Below, one piece after another: positions 35,922-47,421 of a DNA stretch of 64,000 nucleotides. Made by a program: the position numbers and the translations under genes. A model generated the notes under the pieces. That model had not been told where the DNA came from and ran no database searches. It saw only the letters and a list, made by a program, of their open reading frames with translations. Every line of letters begins with the position of its first letter. Positions within the stretch are counted from its first letter, which is position 1. The stretch spans positions 1 through 64,000 of the forward strand of contig NZ_VAHM01000016.1 in the NCBI RefSeq assembly GCF_005796185.1. Reading direction: 5' to 3'. This DNA is from Pseudarthrobacter sp. NamB4 (GTDB lineage: Bacteria; Actinomycetota; Actinomycetes; Actinomycetales; Micrococcaceae).

Positions 35922-37490
35922 TTGTCTTCGACTCTTGAAATGCCCACTGCCATGAAACAGGCGATTGCCATCCAGGGCAAGCCTGCACCCGCCGCATCAA
36001 CCCAGGGCCGCCAGGGCCGGGATGTACCCCGGGTCCTCTCCATTGCCGGCTCCGATCCTTCCGGCGGCGCCGGCGTGCAGGCAGACCTCAAAAGCATCGC
36101 TGCCCACGGCGGTTACGGCATGGCTGCCATCACCGCACTCACCGCGCAGAACACCTGCGGCGTGCGTGCCGTCCACGTTGCGCCCGCCGCCTTCCTCACC
36201 CAGCAGCTTGAGGCCATCAGTGAGGACATCAGCATCGACGCCGTGAAAATCGGGATGCTGGGCGGCACCGAGGTGATCGAAGCTGTCCGGGCCTGGCTCG
36301 ACAAGGTGCGTCCCGGCGTCGTGGTCCTGGACCCTGTCATGGTAGCCACCAGCGGGGACCGGCTCCTCCAGGAGTCCGCGGAGGAGGCGCTTCGCGGGCT
36401 GCTTCCACTGGCCAACCTCATCACCCCCAACCTTGCTGAACTTGCCATGCTGGCCGGCGGGAAGGTGCAGGAGAACTGGGAAGGCGCACTGGAACAGGGC
36501 AGGCAGCTTGCCGCTGCCACTGGAACCACCGTCCTGGTCAAGGGCGGCCACCTGGCGGGGGAGGAGTGCCCCGACGCGCTGGTCAACACTTCCGGCCTGC
36601 TTAGCCAGGAAGTCGTGGTGGTTCCCGGCAAACGGGTGGCCACGCGGAACAGCCATGGCACGGGCTGTTCCCTTTCCTCGGCCATGGCCACCGTGCAGGC
36701 GCGGGTGGGGGACTGGGAAGCAACCCTTCGGGAGGTCAAGCCCTGGCTCGCAGGCGCCCTGGACGCCTCCGGACGGCTGGAGGTGGGACAGGGCAGCGGG
36801 CCCATCCACCACTTCCACCACCTGCACACGGATGCTGGGGAGGGCAGCTTCGCAGCACAGCTGTGGACTGAAGCGGAAAAGGAACTCGAGGCGATTTACG
36901 GCCTGGCCTTCATCCAGGACCTGGCCTCCGGCAGCCTGCCCGAACACCAGTTTGCCTACTACCTGGCCCAGGATGCCATCTACCTCAACGGCTATTCCCG
37001 AGTCTTGGCGCGCGCAAGTGCGCTCGCGCCGACGGAGGCAGAGCAGCTGTTCTGGGCCCGTTCCGCACAGCAATGCCTGGAAGTCGAGTCGGAACTGCAC
37101 CGCTCCTGGCTGAGCACCCGCCCTGCCCGGACGGAACTGGGCCCCGTTACCAAGTCCTACGTCGACCACCTGATGGCGGCTTCGGCGTCGGGCAGTTACG
37201 CAGTGCTGGCCGCGGCAGTCCTGCCCTGCTTCTGGCTTTACGCCGAAGCCGGCACCACACTGCATGCGCAGTTCCTCGCTGCAGGCGAACCGGCGAGTCA
37301 CGCCTACGCCGACTGGCTGCGCACCTACGCCGACGAAGGCTTCGCCGAGGCAACCCGGACGGCGATTGCCATCGTGGACCGGGCCGGGCGGGCGGCATCG
37401 GATGACCAGAGGGCCGCCATGACCACGGCGTTCAGGCAGTCCTGCCGCCTGGAAACGGAATTTTTCGACGCGCCGCGCCTTCATTCCTGA
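35922..37490 (+). CDS. ThiD-TenA fusion (HMP/HMP-P kinase plus thiaminase II-type domain)
   Basis: Makes the pyrimidine half of thiamine. Residues about 45-310 form ThiD, which phosphorylates hydroxymethylpyrimidine (HMP) and HMP-P: VLSIAGSDPSGGAGVQADLK at the start and the GTGCSLSSAMA anion hole near the end. Residues about 325-520 form TenA, which salvages HMP from degraded thiamine (FAYYLAQDAIYLNGYSRVLARAS, with a Cys in SAQQCLEVE). The riboswitch just upstream would shut the gene off at high TPP. I prefer TTG 35922, which has the riboswitch's own AGGGA 6 nt upstream; ATG 35940 is the alternative. Confidence 0.9.
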   Translation: MSSTLEMPTAMKQAIAIQGKPAPAASTQGRQGRDVPRVLSIAGSDPSGGAGVQADLKSIAAHGGYGMAAITALTAQNTCGVRAVHVAPAAFLTQQLEAISEDISIDAVKIGMLGGTEVIEAVRAWLDKVRPGVVVLDPVMVATSGDRLLQESAEEALRGLLPLANLITPNLAELAMLAGGKVQENWEGALEQGRQLAAATGTTVLVKGGHLAGEECPDALVNTSGLLSQEVVVVPGKRVATRNSHGTGCSLSSAMATVQARVGDWEATLREVKPWLAGALDASGRLEVGQGSGPIHHFHHLHTDAGEGSFAAQLWTEAEKELEAIYGLAFIQDLASGSLPEHQFAYYLAQDAIYLNGYSRVLARASALAPTEAEQLFWARSAQQCLEVESELHRSWLSTRPARTELGPVTKSYVDHLMAASASGSYAVLAAAVLPCFWLYAEAGTTLHAQFLAAGEPASHAYADWLRTYADEGFAEATRTAIAIVDRAGRAASDDQRAAMTTAFRQSCRLETEFFDAPRLHS

Positions 37491-37531
37491 CGGCTGGACC
37501 GATGCGCTGCCGGTAATATGGTGGGGCGCCC

Positions 37532-37580
37532 TCCGGGGATGGTGAAGTCCTGTGGTTCTTATCACAGACCACCCGCCGGA
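37532..37580 (+). promoter_or_regulatory. Structured RNA candidate in the rplU leader (hairpin I)
   Basis: CCGGGGATGGTG and CACCCGCCGG form a long imperfect stem (one bulge, one mismatch) capped by CTGTG-GTTCTTAT-CACAG. A -10-like TAATAT (37514-37519) lies just upstream. It could be the end of thiD-tenA or part of an L21 leader. I cannot assign it to a family. Confidence 0.4.
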
Positions 37581-37591
37581 ACCAGCCTCAT

Positions 37592-37621
37592 TTGCGGCCG
37601 AAGACAAAACTAGCGTATTCT
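37592..37621 (+). promoter_or_regulatory. Probable rplU promoter
   Basis: TTGCGG (37592-37597) and TATTCT (37616-37621) with an 18-bp spacer; the predicted transcript begins near 37628. A hairpin CGCC...GGGT-TTATG-ACCC...GGCG (37640-37669) would open the leader, about 85 nt ahead of rplU. Confidence 0.5.
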
Positions 37622-37754
37622 GGATCTTCGGTGCTTACGCCAACACTTGGGTTTATGACCCCACGGCGTTGAGGCACAGCGAGAGCCCAGCCAATTATTG
37701 AGCAGGGTTCCGCACGCAAATTTGTAATAAACGTCGAGAGAAGTGAGTTCCCAA

Positions 37755-38063
37755 GTGGTGTACGCGATTGTCCGCGCAGGCGGCCGCCAAGAGAAGGTTT
37801 CTGTTGGAGACTTCGTTACCCTGAACCGCGTCGCCGGTGGAGCTGGCAGCACCATTCAGCTGCCCGCACTGCTCCTGGTAGACGGTGACAAAGTCACCTC
37901 CGCCGCTGCTGACCTGGCCCAGGTAACCGTTACGGCTGAAATCCTCCAGGACCTCCGCGGTCCTAAGATTGTCATCCAGAAGTTCAAGAACAAGACCGGT
38001 TACAAGAAGCGCCAGGGTCACCGCCAGGAACTGACCAAGGTCAAGATCACCGGCATTCAGTAA
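37755..38063 (+). CDS. rplU: 50S ribosomal protein L21
   Basis: Structural protein of the large subunit that binds 23S r[20 protein letters not shown] at the start and [18 protein letters not shown] at the end are diagnostic; 102 aa is the usual length. I chose GTG 37755 ([10 protein letters not shown]) because AGAGAAG lies at a workable distance; GTG 37743 would put the site only 2 nt away, and GTG 37758 is also possible. First gene of the rplU-rpmA operon. Confidence 0.95.
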   Translation: MVYAIVRAGGRQEKVSVGDFVTLNRVAGGAGSTIQLPALLLVDGDKVTSAAADLAQVTVTAEILQDLRGPKIVIQKFKNKTGYKKRQGHRQELTKVKITGIQ

Positions 38064-38124
38064 CTTCCGGTTACTGTTCAGGTTTTTCAGCAAATTCCCC
38101 AGAATTTAGAGGCAGGCATTTCAG

Positions 38125-38388
38125 ATGGCACATAAAAAGGGCGCGAGCTCCACTCGCAACGGCCGTGACTCCAACGCTCAGTACCTCGGCGTCAAGCGCT
38201 TCGGCGGCCAGGTAGTTTCCGCCGGCGAGATCATCGTCCGCCAGCGCGGCACCCACTTCCACCCGGGCGCCGGCGTTGGCCGCGGCGGCGACGACACCCT
38301 GTTCGCACTGACCCCGGGAGCCGTTGAATTCGGCACCCGCCGCGGTCGTCGCGTCGTCAACATCGTTGCTGCTGCAGCTGCAGAGTAA
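38125..38388 (+). CDS. rpmA: 50S ribosomal protein L27
   Basis: Large-subunit protein near the peptidyl-transferase centre. The 87-aa product starts [20 protein letters not shown], without the cleavable N-terminal extension of Firmicutes, and contains the characteristic [20 protein letters not shown]. It lies 61 bp after rplU and ends at a strong terminator, ahead of obg. Confidence 0.97.
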   Translation: MAHKKGASSTRNGRDSNAQYLGVKRFGGQVVSAGEIIVRQRGTHFHPGAGVGRGGDDTLFALTPGAVEFGTRRGRRVVNIVAAAAAE

Positions 38389-38405
38389 CAACCAGTTCTG
38401 AAGCG

Positions 38406-41261
<2,856 letters not shown>

Positions 41262-41265
<4 letters not shown>

Positions 41266-42641
41266 CTGAGGCCTTGATTCACACAACTGCTGAAAATTCC
41301 GGAGACACTGTTGCCGCCTCCGGGGCGCAGCAGCCAGCCCCCGCAGCAGTGCCGGGATCAGCAGCCGGTGCCCTGTCCGAGGCTGGAATCCAGGACGCGG
41401 TCCATGCGATTGCAGACCGTTCCCGGCAGGCAGCCCGGCGCATGTCGATGGCCAACAGGGCCTGGAAGGACCGGGCGCTGCGCGCCGTCGGTGCTGCCCT
41501 GCAGGAGAGCACCCAGGCCATCCTGGCTGCCAACGCCAAGGATGTCGCTGCCGGTAAGGCGAACGGTACCTCTGCAGCCCTGCTGGACCGGCTCACGCTG
41601 ACCGAAGCCCGGATCGCCGGGCTGGTGGCCGCCCTGGAAAACCTGGCCAACCTGCCCGACCCCGTCGGCAACGTAGTCCGCGGCCAGACCCTGCCCAACG
41701 GCCTGCGCCTCCGGCAGGTCAATGTGCCCATGGGCGTGGTGGCCGCCATCTATGAAGCGCGCCCCAACGTCACCGTGGACATCGCCGGCCTGGCCCTCAA
41801 GAGCGGCAACGCCGTGATCCTGCGCGGCGGCAGCGCTGCCGAGGCCACCAACGGCGTACTGGTCCGGGTGCTGCGCGAGGCCCTGGAATCGGTGGGCCTG
41901 CCGGCCGACGCAGTACAGACGGTGGACCAGTACGGCCGCGCCGGCGCCAACGCGCTCATGCGCGCCCGTGGCCGGGTGGACGTGCTCATTCCCCGCGGCG
42001 GCCGTGACCTCATCCAGACCGTGGTCAATAACTCCGCCGTCCCCGTCATCGAAACCGGCGAGGGGAACGTTCATATCTTCATTGACGAGTCCGCGGGCGA
42101 GGACATGGCCGTGGAGATCCTCCTCAACGCCAAGACGCAGCGGCCAAGTGTCTGCAACACGGTGGAGACACTCCTGGTCCACTCGGGATCCACGGTGTTC
42201 CCTGCCGTGGCAACTGCCCTTGCGAAGGCCGGTGTCAGGCTGCACGTGGACGAACGCATCCGGGCCGCGCTGCCCGCCTCCATCGAGTCCTCGCCTGCCA
42301 CGGACCAGGACTGGGGAACCGAGTACATGGACCTCGACCTCGCTGTGGCCATGGTGGACAGCCTGGACGAGGCCGTCAAGCACATCCGCACCTGGACCAC
42401 AGGCCACACCGAGGCGATCCTGACCAACAATCTCGCGAATGCCGAGCGGTTCATCGCCGAAGTCGATTCCGCAGCTGTCATCGTCAACGCTTCCACGCGG
42501 TTTACCGACGGCGGGGAGCTGGGCCTGGGTGCCGAAGTGGGTATTTCCACCCAGAAACTGCATGCGCGCGGGCCCATGGGGCTCACGGAGCTCACCACCA
42601 CCAAGTGGATCGTGCAGGGCGAGGGCCAGGTCCGCGGGTAG
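41262..42641 (+). CDS. proA: Gamma-glutamyl phosphate reductase
   Basis: Second proline-synthesis enzyme: reduces glutamyl-5-phosphate to the semialdehyde with NADPH. Aldehyde-dehydrogenase fold with YEARPNVTVDIAGL, LRGGSAA, the catalytic Cys in RPSVCNTVETLLVH, and the C-terminal GLGAEVGISTQKLHARGP motif. The N-terminus carries about 35 Ala/Pro-rich extra residues. It overlaps proB and is followed by a hairpin and the small membrane gene. Confidence 0.96.
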
Positions 42642-42670
42642 CGCGCGGTACCATAGACCAGAAGCCATAA

Positions 42671-42697
42671 GCAGCGGGAACTTCCGCTGCCACAAAC
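42671..42697 (+). terminator. Hairpin after proA
   Basis: GCAGCGG-GAACTT-CCGCTGC, followed by CACAAACTTTT. It is short of an ideal terminator and may only attenuate transcription into the next genes. Confidence 0.4.
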
Positions 42698-42718
42698 TTT
42701 TCAACCCTAGGGGAGAAC

Positions 42719-42949
42719 ATGCTGTTCCAGCAGATCGCCATGACCGTCGCCGAAGGCGAAGAACACGAACTCGCGCCGCTGTGGGCTGAGCCGTGGGTCT
42801 TCGGCGTCGTCATTTTCGCCATCCTGCTGGTACTGATGTTCATCACCCTGTCCTACTCCAACCTGGGCAACCGGCATGCGGCCACCGAGGAACACGCGGA
42901 CCCGCACCGCCAGCACCCGAACAAGCACGATCACGGGCAGGGCCACTAA
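42719..42949 (+). CDS. Small single-pass membrane protein
   Basis: A 76-aa protein not assigned to any family I know. One hydrophobic helix (about 27-47, [20 protein letters not shown]) separates an acidic N-terminus from a His/Asp/Glu-rich C-terminus ([19 protein letters not shown]), which could bind metal ions. A strong ribosome site (GGGGAG) sits 6 nt ahead of ATG 42719, and coding signal is consistent, so it is surely translated. It lies between proA and nadD. Confidence 0.78.
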   Translation: MLFQQIAMTVAEGEEHELAPLWAEPWVFGVVIFAILLVLMFITLSYSNLGNRHAATEEHADPHRQHPNKHDHGQGH

Positions 42950-43001
42950 CATTTCCCGCGTTCTGCACCGTAACGGTGCCAAAGGCAGGCTGCGGCTTGG
43001 C

Positions 43002-43619
43002 GTGATGGGTGGGACCTTCGATCCCATCCATCACGGCCACCTTGTCGCGGCCAGTGAAGTGGCTGCCGAGTTTGACCTGGATGAAGTCGTTTTCGTTCCT
43101 ACTGGACAGCCGTGGCAGAAGTCGCACAAAAAGGTCAGCGAGGCCGAACACCGGTACCTCATGACGGTCATTGCTACGGCCTCCAACCCGCGCTTCACCG
43201 TGAGCCGGGTGGACGTTGACCGTCCAGGGCCCACCTACACCATCGACACGCTGCGGGACCTTCGCGCCCAGCGCCCGGACGCGGACCTGTTCTTCATCAC
43301 CGGTGCGGACGCGCTGGCGCAGATCCTGTCCTGGAAGGACATCGACGAACTGTGGTCGCTGGCCCATTTCGTCGGGGTCACGCGGCCCGGCCACGAGCTG
43401 GACGGGATGGGGCGCGACGACGTCAGCCTCCTGGAAGTGCCGGCCATGGCCATCTCCTCCAGCGACTGCCGCGCCCGCGTGGCAGCAAATGATCCCGTCT
43501 GGTACCTGGTGCCGGACGGCGTGGTCCAGTACATCGCCAAGTACGGCCTTTATATCGAGGCGCCGGCAGCCGGGAATGAAGTACTTTCCGAAGCACGTGA
43601 ACCAGCCAGTACTGAATGA
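43002..43619 (+). CDS. nadD: Nicotinate-nucleotide adenylyltransferase
   Basis: Joins nicotinate mononucleotide to AMP in NAD synthesis. The nucleotidyltransferase signature [12 protein letters not shown] opens the protein, and [13 protein letters not shown] near the end is the second motif (ISSxxxR). About 205 aa. Start uncertain: GTG 43002 or ATG 43005 gives a family-typical start; the frame stays open upstream but there it overlaps the real small membrane gene. Its stop is 7 nt before the next gene. Confidence 0.93.
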   Translation: MMGGTFDPIHHGHLVAASEVAAEFDLDEVVFVPTGQPWQKSHKKVSEAEHRYLMTVIATASNPRFTVSRVDVDRPGPTYTIDTLRDLRAQRPDADLFFITGADALAQILSWKDIDELWSLAHFVGVTRPGHELDGMGRDDVSLLEVPAMAISSSDCRARVAANDPVWYLVPDGVVQYIAKYGLYIEAPAAGNEVLSEAREPASTE

Positions 43620-43626
43620 GTTCTCA

Positions 43627-45003
43627 ATGAGTCAGGAACAGCCCCCCATCCGCAGCCGCCGGGAACTACGGAAGGCCAGGGATGCCCAGCAGGCCTCCGT
43701 GCCTACGGGCGCGGAACAAGTTTCCCCTGCCGCAAAGTCGACGGATGCCAAGCCTTCCGTCGCAACCACGCCTGCGGCAACGCGGCCGGCAGGAACGCCG
43801 CCTGCTGCAACGCCGCCGGGGCCCCGGGCAGCCGGCGCCGCGGCCGGGCAGGCCGCCGCCCAGCGGTCCTCCCAGATCCGGGCACGTGACCGGGCAGCCC
43901 TTCGCACCATCAAGGAGCTGGAGGAAAAGGAGGGCCAGCTTGCTGCCGGAGGGCCGCCCACCCGCCGCCAGCTACGCCTGCAGCAGCTCAAGGAACAGGC
44001 GCTGACTGCCGCCAATCCGATTGTCCCCCCTGCTTCCGGTGCTTCGGATTCCGCACCGGCTTCAGCTCCCGCCGCCCCTGCGGCCTCTGGCGCTCCGGCG
44101 GAACCGCGAAAGAGCAAGCCCCGGTCCGGAGGGAAGAAGGGCGACGGCGCCGGGGAGGCCGGGTCCCAGGACGGCAAGCTCCCCTCCCAGCTTGGAGCGG
44201 GTTCCCCGGCTCCCGAAGGCATGACGGTGGAGCAGGCCTTGGCGGCGCGGGCGCTGATCGCAGAGCAGGCCAAGAACCAGATTGCCAAGATGGAGCACAT
44301 CGCCTCCCTGGACCCGGAAGCTGTTGATCCGGAGATCCTGGCTGAGCAGATTGCACTGGCCGAACGGGCGGCCGTCATGAACCGCCGCGCCATGGCCAAG
44401 CAGAAACTGGCAGAGCAGGCGGGGGCTCCACTGCCTGCCAAGGATCCTGCCCCGGCCCCTGGCCGGGAAGCGGGTAAGAAGGACCAGCGCAGTAGCACAG
44501 CCCCGGGTGCAGGTCAGCGGCCGGGTCCCTCCACGGCCAACAACCTGGCCATGGTCACCCCGCTGGAGTTCGTGCAGGTTCCAGGAATTGACCGGCCTGT
44601 CATGAAACGGCCTGCCACCTCGCACGTGCCGGTGACTACCCGTCCCGGAACCAAGGTGACGCCGTCCGCCACCAGGAAGCCGCGCCCCTCAGCGCCCAAG
44701 CGCCCTGCTCCCGCGGACGCCGCGTCAGGCCGTTCCAACGTCATTGCCAGGGCTGAAGCTGCTGCGCGGGCGGCTGCCCGCCCGCAGACACTGCGGACGG
44801 AAGAGAGCGTCGGAGAGGACCTTTTCGAGGAGCTGCCGCGCGTTCCCGCCAGCTCCGCCTATGGGCTGGAACCCCTGGACGCAGCCACTGCAGGACTGGC
44901 CCGGGCAAAGCGGAACAGGGTCCTGCAGCTCTCCATCCTGGCATTCGGAGTGGTGGCCCTGATCTCGGGGATCCTCCTGATCATCAGCGGCATGTCCAGC
45001 TGA
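43627..45003 (+). CDS. Low-complexity protein with C-terminal membrane anchor
   Basis: A 458-aa protein, Ala/Pro/Lys-rich and mostly disordered, ending in one hydrophobic helix (about 434-456, VLQLSILAFGVVALISGILL). A helical, Glu/Lys-rich patch (about 80-125, IRARDRAALRTIKELEEKEG) and another (about 200-260, AEQAKNQIAKMEHIASL) could form coiled coils. The N-terminus SRRELRKARDAQ resembles that of several actinobacterial proteins encoded between nadD and rsfS. The bulk would lie in the cytoplasm, tethered by its C-terminus. Function unknown. Confidence 0.75.
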   Translation: MSQEQPPIRSRRELRKARDAQQASVPTGAEQVSPAAKSTDAKPSVATTPAATRPAGTPPAATPPGPRAAGAAAGQAAAQRSSQIRARDRAALRTIKELEEKEGQLAAGGPPTRRQLRLQQLKEQALTAANPIVPPASGASDSAPASAPAAPAASGAPAEPRKSKPRSGGKKGDGAGEAGSQDGKLPSQLGAGSPAPEGMTVEQALAARALIAEQAKNQIAKMEHIASLDPEAVDPEILAEQIALAERAAVMNRRAMAKQKLAEQAGAPLPAKDPAPAPGREAGKKDQRSSTAPGAGQRPGPSTANNLAMVTPLEFVQVPGIDRPVMKRPATSHVPVTTRPGTKVTPSATRKPRPSAPKRPAPADAASGRSNVIARAEAAARAAARPQTLRTEESVGEDLFEELPRVPASSAYGLEPLDAATAGLARAKRNRVLQLSILAFGVVALISGILLIISGMSS

Positions 45004-45047
45004 CTGCTGCGGCCGGCCGTACATTTTCTCACCCAACAAGGAGTCAC

Positions 45048-45449
45048 GTGACTGCATCGGAATCATCCCTCGCCATAGCCCGCACCGCCGCCAAGGCAGC
45101 TGCGGACAAAATTGCCCAGGACATTGTTGCCCTGGATGTCAGCGAGCGGCTCGCCCTGGCTGACGTCTTCCTTATCGCATCGGCCCCCAGCGAACGCCAG
45201 GTCAACGCCATCGTTGACGGGATCGAGGAGGAGCTCCTGAAGCAGGACCTGCGGCCCGTCCGCCGCGAAGGCCGTTCCGGCGGCCGCTGGGTACTGCTCG
45301 ATTACTCGGACATCGTCATCCACGTCCAGCACGAGGAGGACCGTGTGTTCTACGCACTGGAACGCCTGTGGAAGGACTGCCCGGTAGTGGACCTGCAGCT
45401 TGGAGACGACGCCTCGGCCAAGGCCGCTGCTGTGTCCGAGAACGAGTAA
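45048..45449 (+). CDS. rsfS: Ribosome silencing factor
   Basis: Binds L14 on the 50S subunit and blocks subunit joining when nutrients run short. The 133-aa protein shows the family pattern DIVALDVSERLALADVFLIASAPSERQVNAIVDGIEEEL and the C-terminal GGRWVLLDYSDIVIHVQHEEDRVFYALERLW. GTG start at 45048 after AAGGAG. It closes the proB-to-rsfS block; nadD and rsfS are neighbours in most bacteria. Confidence 0.96.
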   Translation: MTASESSLAIARTAAKAAADKIAQDIVALDVSERLALADVFLIASAPSERQVNAIVDGIEEELLKQDLRPVRREGRSGGRWVLLDYSDIVIHVQHEEDRVFYALERLWKDCPVVDLQLGDDASAKAAAVSENE

Positions 45450-45479
45450 ATTCGCGTCACCACGGGGAATATGCCCGAT

Positions 45480-45509
45480 TTGGAATTTTTGGAATTGCTG
45501 TTCTAAGAT
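45480..45509 (+). promoter_or_regulatory. Probable promoter of tRNA-Ala copy 1
   Basis: TTGGAA (45480-45485) and TAAGAT (45504-45509) with an 18-bp spacer in a locally AT-rich stretch; the tRNA starts 56 bp downstream. Confidence 0.55.
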
Positions 45510-45564
45510 ATTTGAGTTGCTTCGGGGAAGCCCGAAAAAAGTTCTTCAAGGGCAGCAACAATCC

Positions 45565-45637
45565 GGGGCTGTGGCGCAGCTGGTAGCGCACCTGCATGGC
45601 ATGCAGGGGGTCAGGGGTTCGAGTCCCCTCAGCTCCA
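45565..45637 (+). tRNA. tRNA-Ala (anticodon GGC), copy 1
   Basis: Cloverleaf with acceptor stem GGGGCTG / CAGCTCC (one G-T pair), D-arm GCGCAGCTGGTAGCGC, anticodon loop ATGGCAT (GGC) in a CCTGC / GCAGG stem and T-arm CAGGGGTTCGAGTCCCCTC. CCA not encoded. Identical to the copy at 45840. Confidence 0.97.
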
Positions 45638-45644
45638 CCGGGAA

Positions 45645-45680
45645 GTCCGCCGGAATCGTATGATTCCGGCGGGCTTTTTT
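45645..45680 (+). terminator. Terminator after tRNA-Ala copy 1
   Basis: GTCCGCCGGAATC / GATTCCGGCGGGC stem with GTAT loop and a run of six T. Confidence 0.95.
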
Positions 45681-45766
45681 GTTGTGCCGGCTGTGTGCAG
45701 CGGGCACAACAGCAGGAGTGGGTTCTTGGAGAACGGGCCGTTGAGTCGACAGGGCCGGAGCGCCGA

Positions 45767-45796
45767 TTGGCGCCGCGGACGAAAGTGCATTAGGCT
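45767..45796 (+). promoter_or_regulatory. Probable promoter of tRNA-Ala copy 2
   Basis: TTGGCG (45767-45772) and TAGGCT (45791-45796) with an 18-bp spacer; the tRNA starts 44 bp downstream, so the second copy appears independently transcribed. Confidence 0.5.
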
Positions 45797-45839
45797 GGTC
45801 GGGTTGCTCCGGGGAGTCGGTCCGGAAGCGGCAAAGTAC

Positions 45840-45912
45840 GGGGCTGTGGCGCAGCTGGTAGCGCACCTGCATGGCATGCAGGGGGTCAGGGGTTCGAGTC
45901 CCCTCAGCTCCA
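45840..45912 (+). tRNA. tRNA-Ala (anticodon GGC), copy 2
   Basis: Same 73 bases as the copy at 45565, with its own promoter-like sequence and terminator. The flanks differ, so the duplication covers only the gene. Confidence 0.97.
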
Positions 45913-45937
45913 CCGGAAGATGCACTGCATAGTGTAC

Positions 45938-45975
45938 GAAAGGGACGGTCCCCAAGGGACCGTCCCTTTCGGTTT
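45938..45975 (+). terminator. Terminator after tRNA-Ala copy 2
   Basis: Perfect 15-bp stem GAAAGGGACGGTCCC / GGGACCGTCCCTTTC with CAA loop, then GGTTT. It may also stop the convergent cfa-like gene. Confidence 0.9.
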
Positions 45976-45990
45976 AACTCCGGGCGCCCG

Positions 45991-47355
45991 TTACAGCCAG
46001 GCCGTCCGGCGCAGCGGTGGCTGTTCGCCTCCCGGCCGTTGGACCAGGACCTGGTTCACGCCGGTGAGGCCGTTTTCAAAGCCCAGGGCGCTGGAGGCCA
46101 TGTACAGCCGCCATACCCTTGCCCGCCCCTGGCTGGTCAGCTGGACGGCCTGGTCCCAGTTGTCCTCCAGCCTGCTGACCCAGGCGCGCAGGGTCAGCGC
46201 ATAGTGTTGCCGCAGCGCCTCCACGTCAAGAATTTCAAACCCGGCAGTTTCCAGGGCCGACACCATCTCGCCAAGGCTGATCATCTCCCCGTCCGGAAAG
46301 ACATAGCGGGGAATGAAGGAGTCCGGATCCGGCTTGGTGGGGCCTGCATTCCAGGAAATCGCGTGGTTCAGCAGCCGTCCGCCCGGCTTCAGCAGGCCGA
46401 GCAGCGCGGCGGCGTACCCGGCGGTTTGCTCCCGCCCCACATGCTCGGACATTCCGATGGAGCTGATGGCATCGAAGGGCCCGTCGAGGACGTCCCGGTA
46501 ATCCTGTACGCGGATATCCACCCGTTCTGTCAGCCCTGCGTCTGCCGCCCGTTTCCGGGCGAGGATTGCCTGCTCGGTGGATAGGGTCACTCCCACGACC
46601 GTTGCCCCGTACTTCCCGGCCGCGTGCAGGGCAAAGCTGCCCCAGCCGCAGCCTACGTCCAGGACCCGCATCCCCGGCCGAAGCCCCAGCTTGCGGCACA
46701 CGAGGTCAAGCTTTGCCTCCTGGGCAGCGTCCAGGCCGACGGCGAGGCTGTGGCTTCCGTCAGTGCGTTCGCTGCCGTAGCCTGCCTCTGGCCATACGGC
46801 ACAGGAATAGACCATCGACGGCCCCAGCACCAGGGCGTAAAATTCATTGCCCACATCGTAATGATGGGAGATGGCCGCCACGTCACGGCGGCGCGAGTGC
46901 AGCCGTCCCTTGCGGACGACCCTGGCCTCTTCCGGTGGAGGTGCGGGATTGGGGCCAAGGGCTCCCAGCCGGACGGCGGTGCGCAGCAGCGTCCAGATTT
47001 CGGCAGCCGTCAACGGTCGGAAGGGGCCAGGCTCGGCGAACTTGCCGGCGGAGCTCAACGCACTGAATGCAGCGAAGATGTTTCCCGGAGAGTCGATGTC
47101 GCCGGCCACGTAGGCCCGGCTCAGGCCCAGCTGGCCCGGGGACCACAGGATCCGGCGCAGCGCGCGCCGGGACCGGAACTCCAGGATGGGAGCCCCCTCC
47201 GGCCCTGCCTCCGAACCATCCCACGCCCGCAAGCGCAATGGTATCTCCGGGGTACCCAGGACAACTGCCAACGCCTTGGCCAACCGCGCCGCCTTCCCGT
47301 TCCCTGTGCCTGTGCCTGAGCCCTTGCCTCTGCCTGTGACCTTGCCTGCCGTCAT
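45991..47355 (-). CDS. Cyclopropane-fatty-acid synthase-family methyltransferase
   Basis: SAM-dependent enzyme that methylates or cyclopropanates double bonds of membrane phospholipids. The SAM site VLDVGCGWGSFALHAAGKYG, the downstream GVTLSTEQAILARKRA and the SIGMSEHVG and YVFPDGEM segments match the Cfa family. The N-terminal domain (about 1-180) binds the membrane. ATG 47355 is preceded by GGGAGGAG; the frame stays open for 68 more residues upstream. A short Gly/Thr/Lys repeat (GRGKGSGTGTGNGK) near residue 10 is odd. About 454 aa. Confidence 0.9.
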   Translation of the reverse strand: MTAGKVTGRGKGSGTGTGNGKAARLAKALAVVLGTPEIPLRLRAWDGSEAGPEGAPILEFRSRRALRRILWSPGQLGLSRAYVAGDIDSPGNIFAAFSALSSAGKFAEPGPFRPLTAAEIWTLLRTAVRLGALGPNPAPPPEEARVVRKGRLHSRRRDVAAISHHYDVGNEFYALVLGPSMVYSCAVWPEAGYGSERTDGSHSLAVGLDAAQEAKLDLVCRKLGLRPGMRVLDVGCGWGSFALHAAGKYGATVVGVTLSTEQAILARKRAADAGLTERVDIRVQDYRDVLDGPFDAISSIGMSEHVGREQTAGYAAALLGLLKPGGRLLNHAISWNAGPTKPDPDSFIPRYVFPDGEMISLGEMVSALETAGFEILDVEALRQHYALTLRAWVSRLEDNWDQAVQLTSQGRARVWRLYMASSALGFENGLTGVNQVLVQRPGGEQPPLRRTAWL

Positions 47356-47421
47356 GATGCTCCTCCCGTCGCCATGGGCCAAGACTAAGGCCGGAACCCC
47401 CGGCGCGACTATCATGGGGGA

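Noticed and set aside
45565..45912. Twin tRNA-Ala genes as attachment sites of an integrated element
   Set aside because: The 202 bp between them hold only a terminator and a promoter; no integrase or cargo.
47280..47345. CCTGTGCCTGTGCC-type repeats as a microsatellite
   Set aside because: Short Gly/Thr codon repetition at the cfa-like N-terminus; too few units to be more than a slippage-prone spot.
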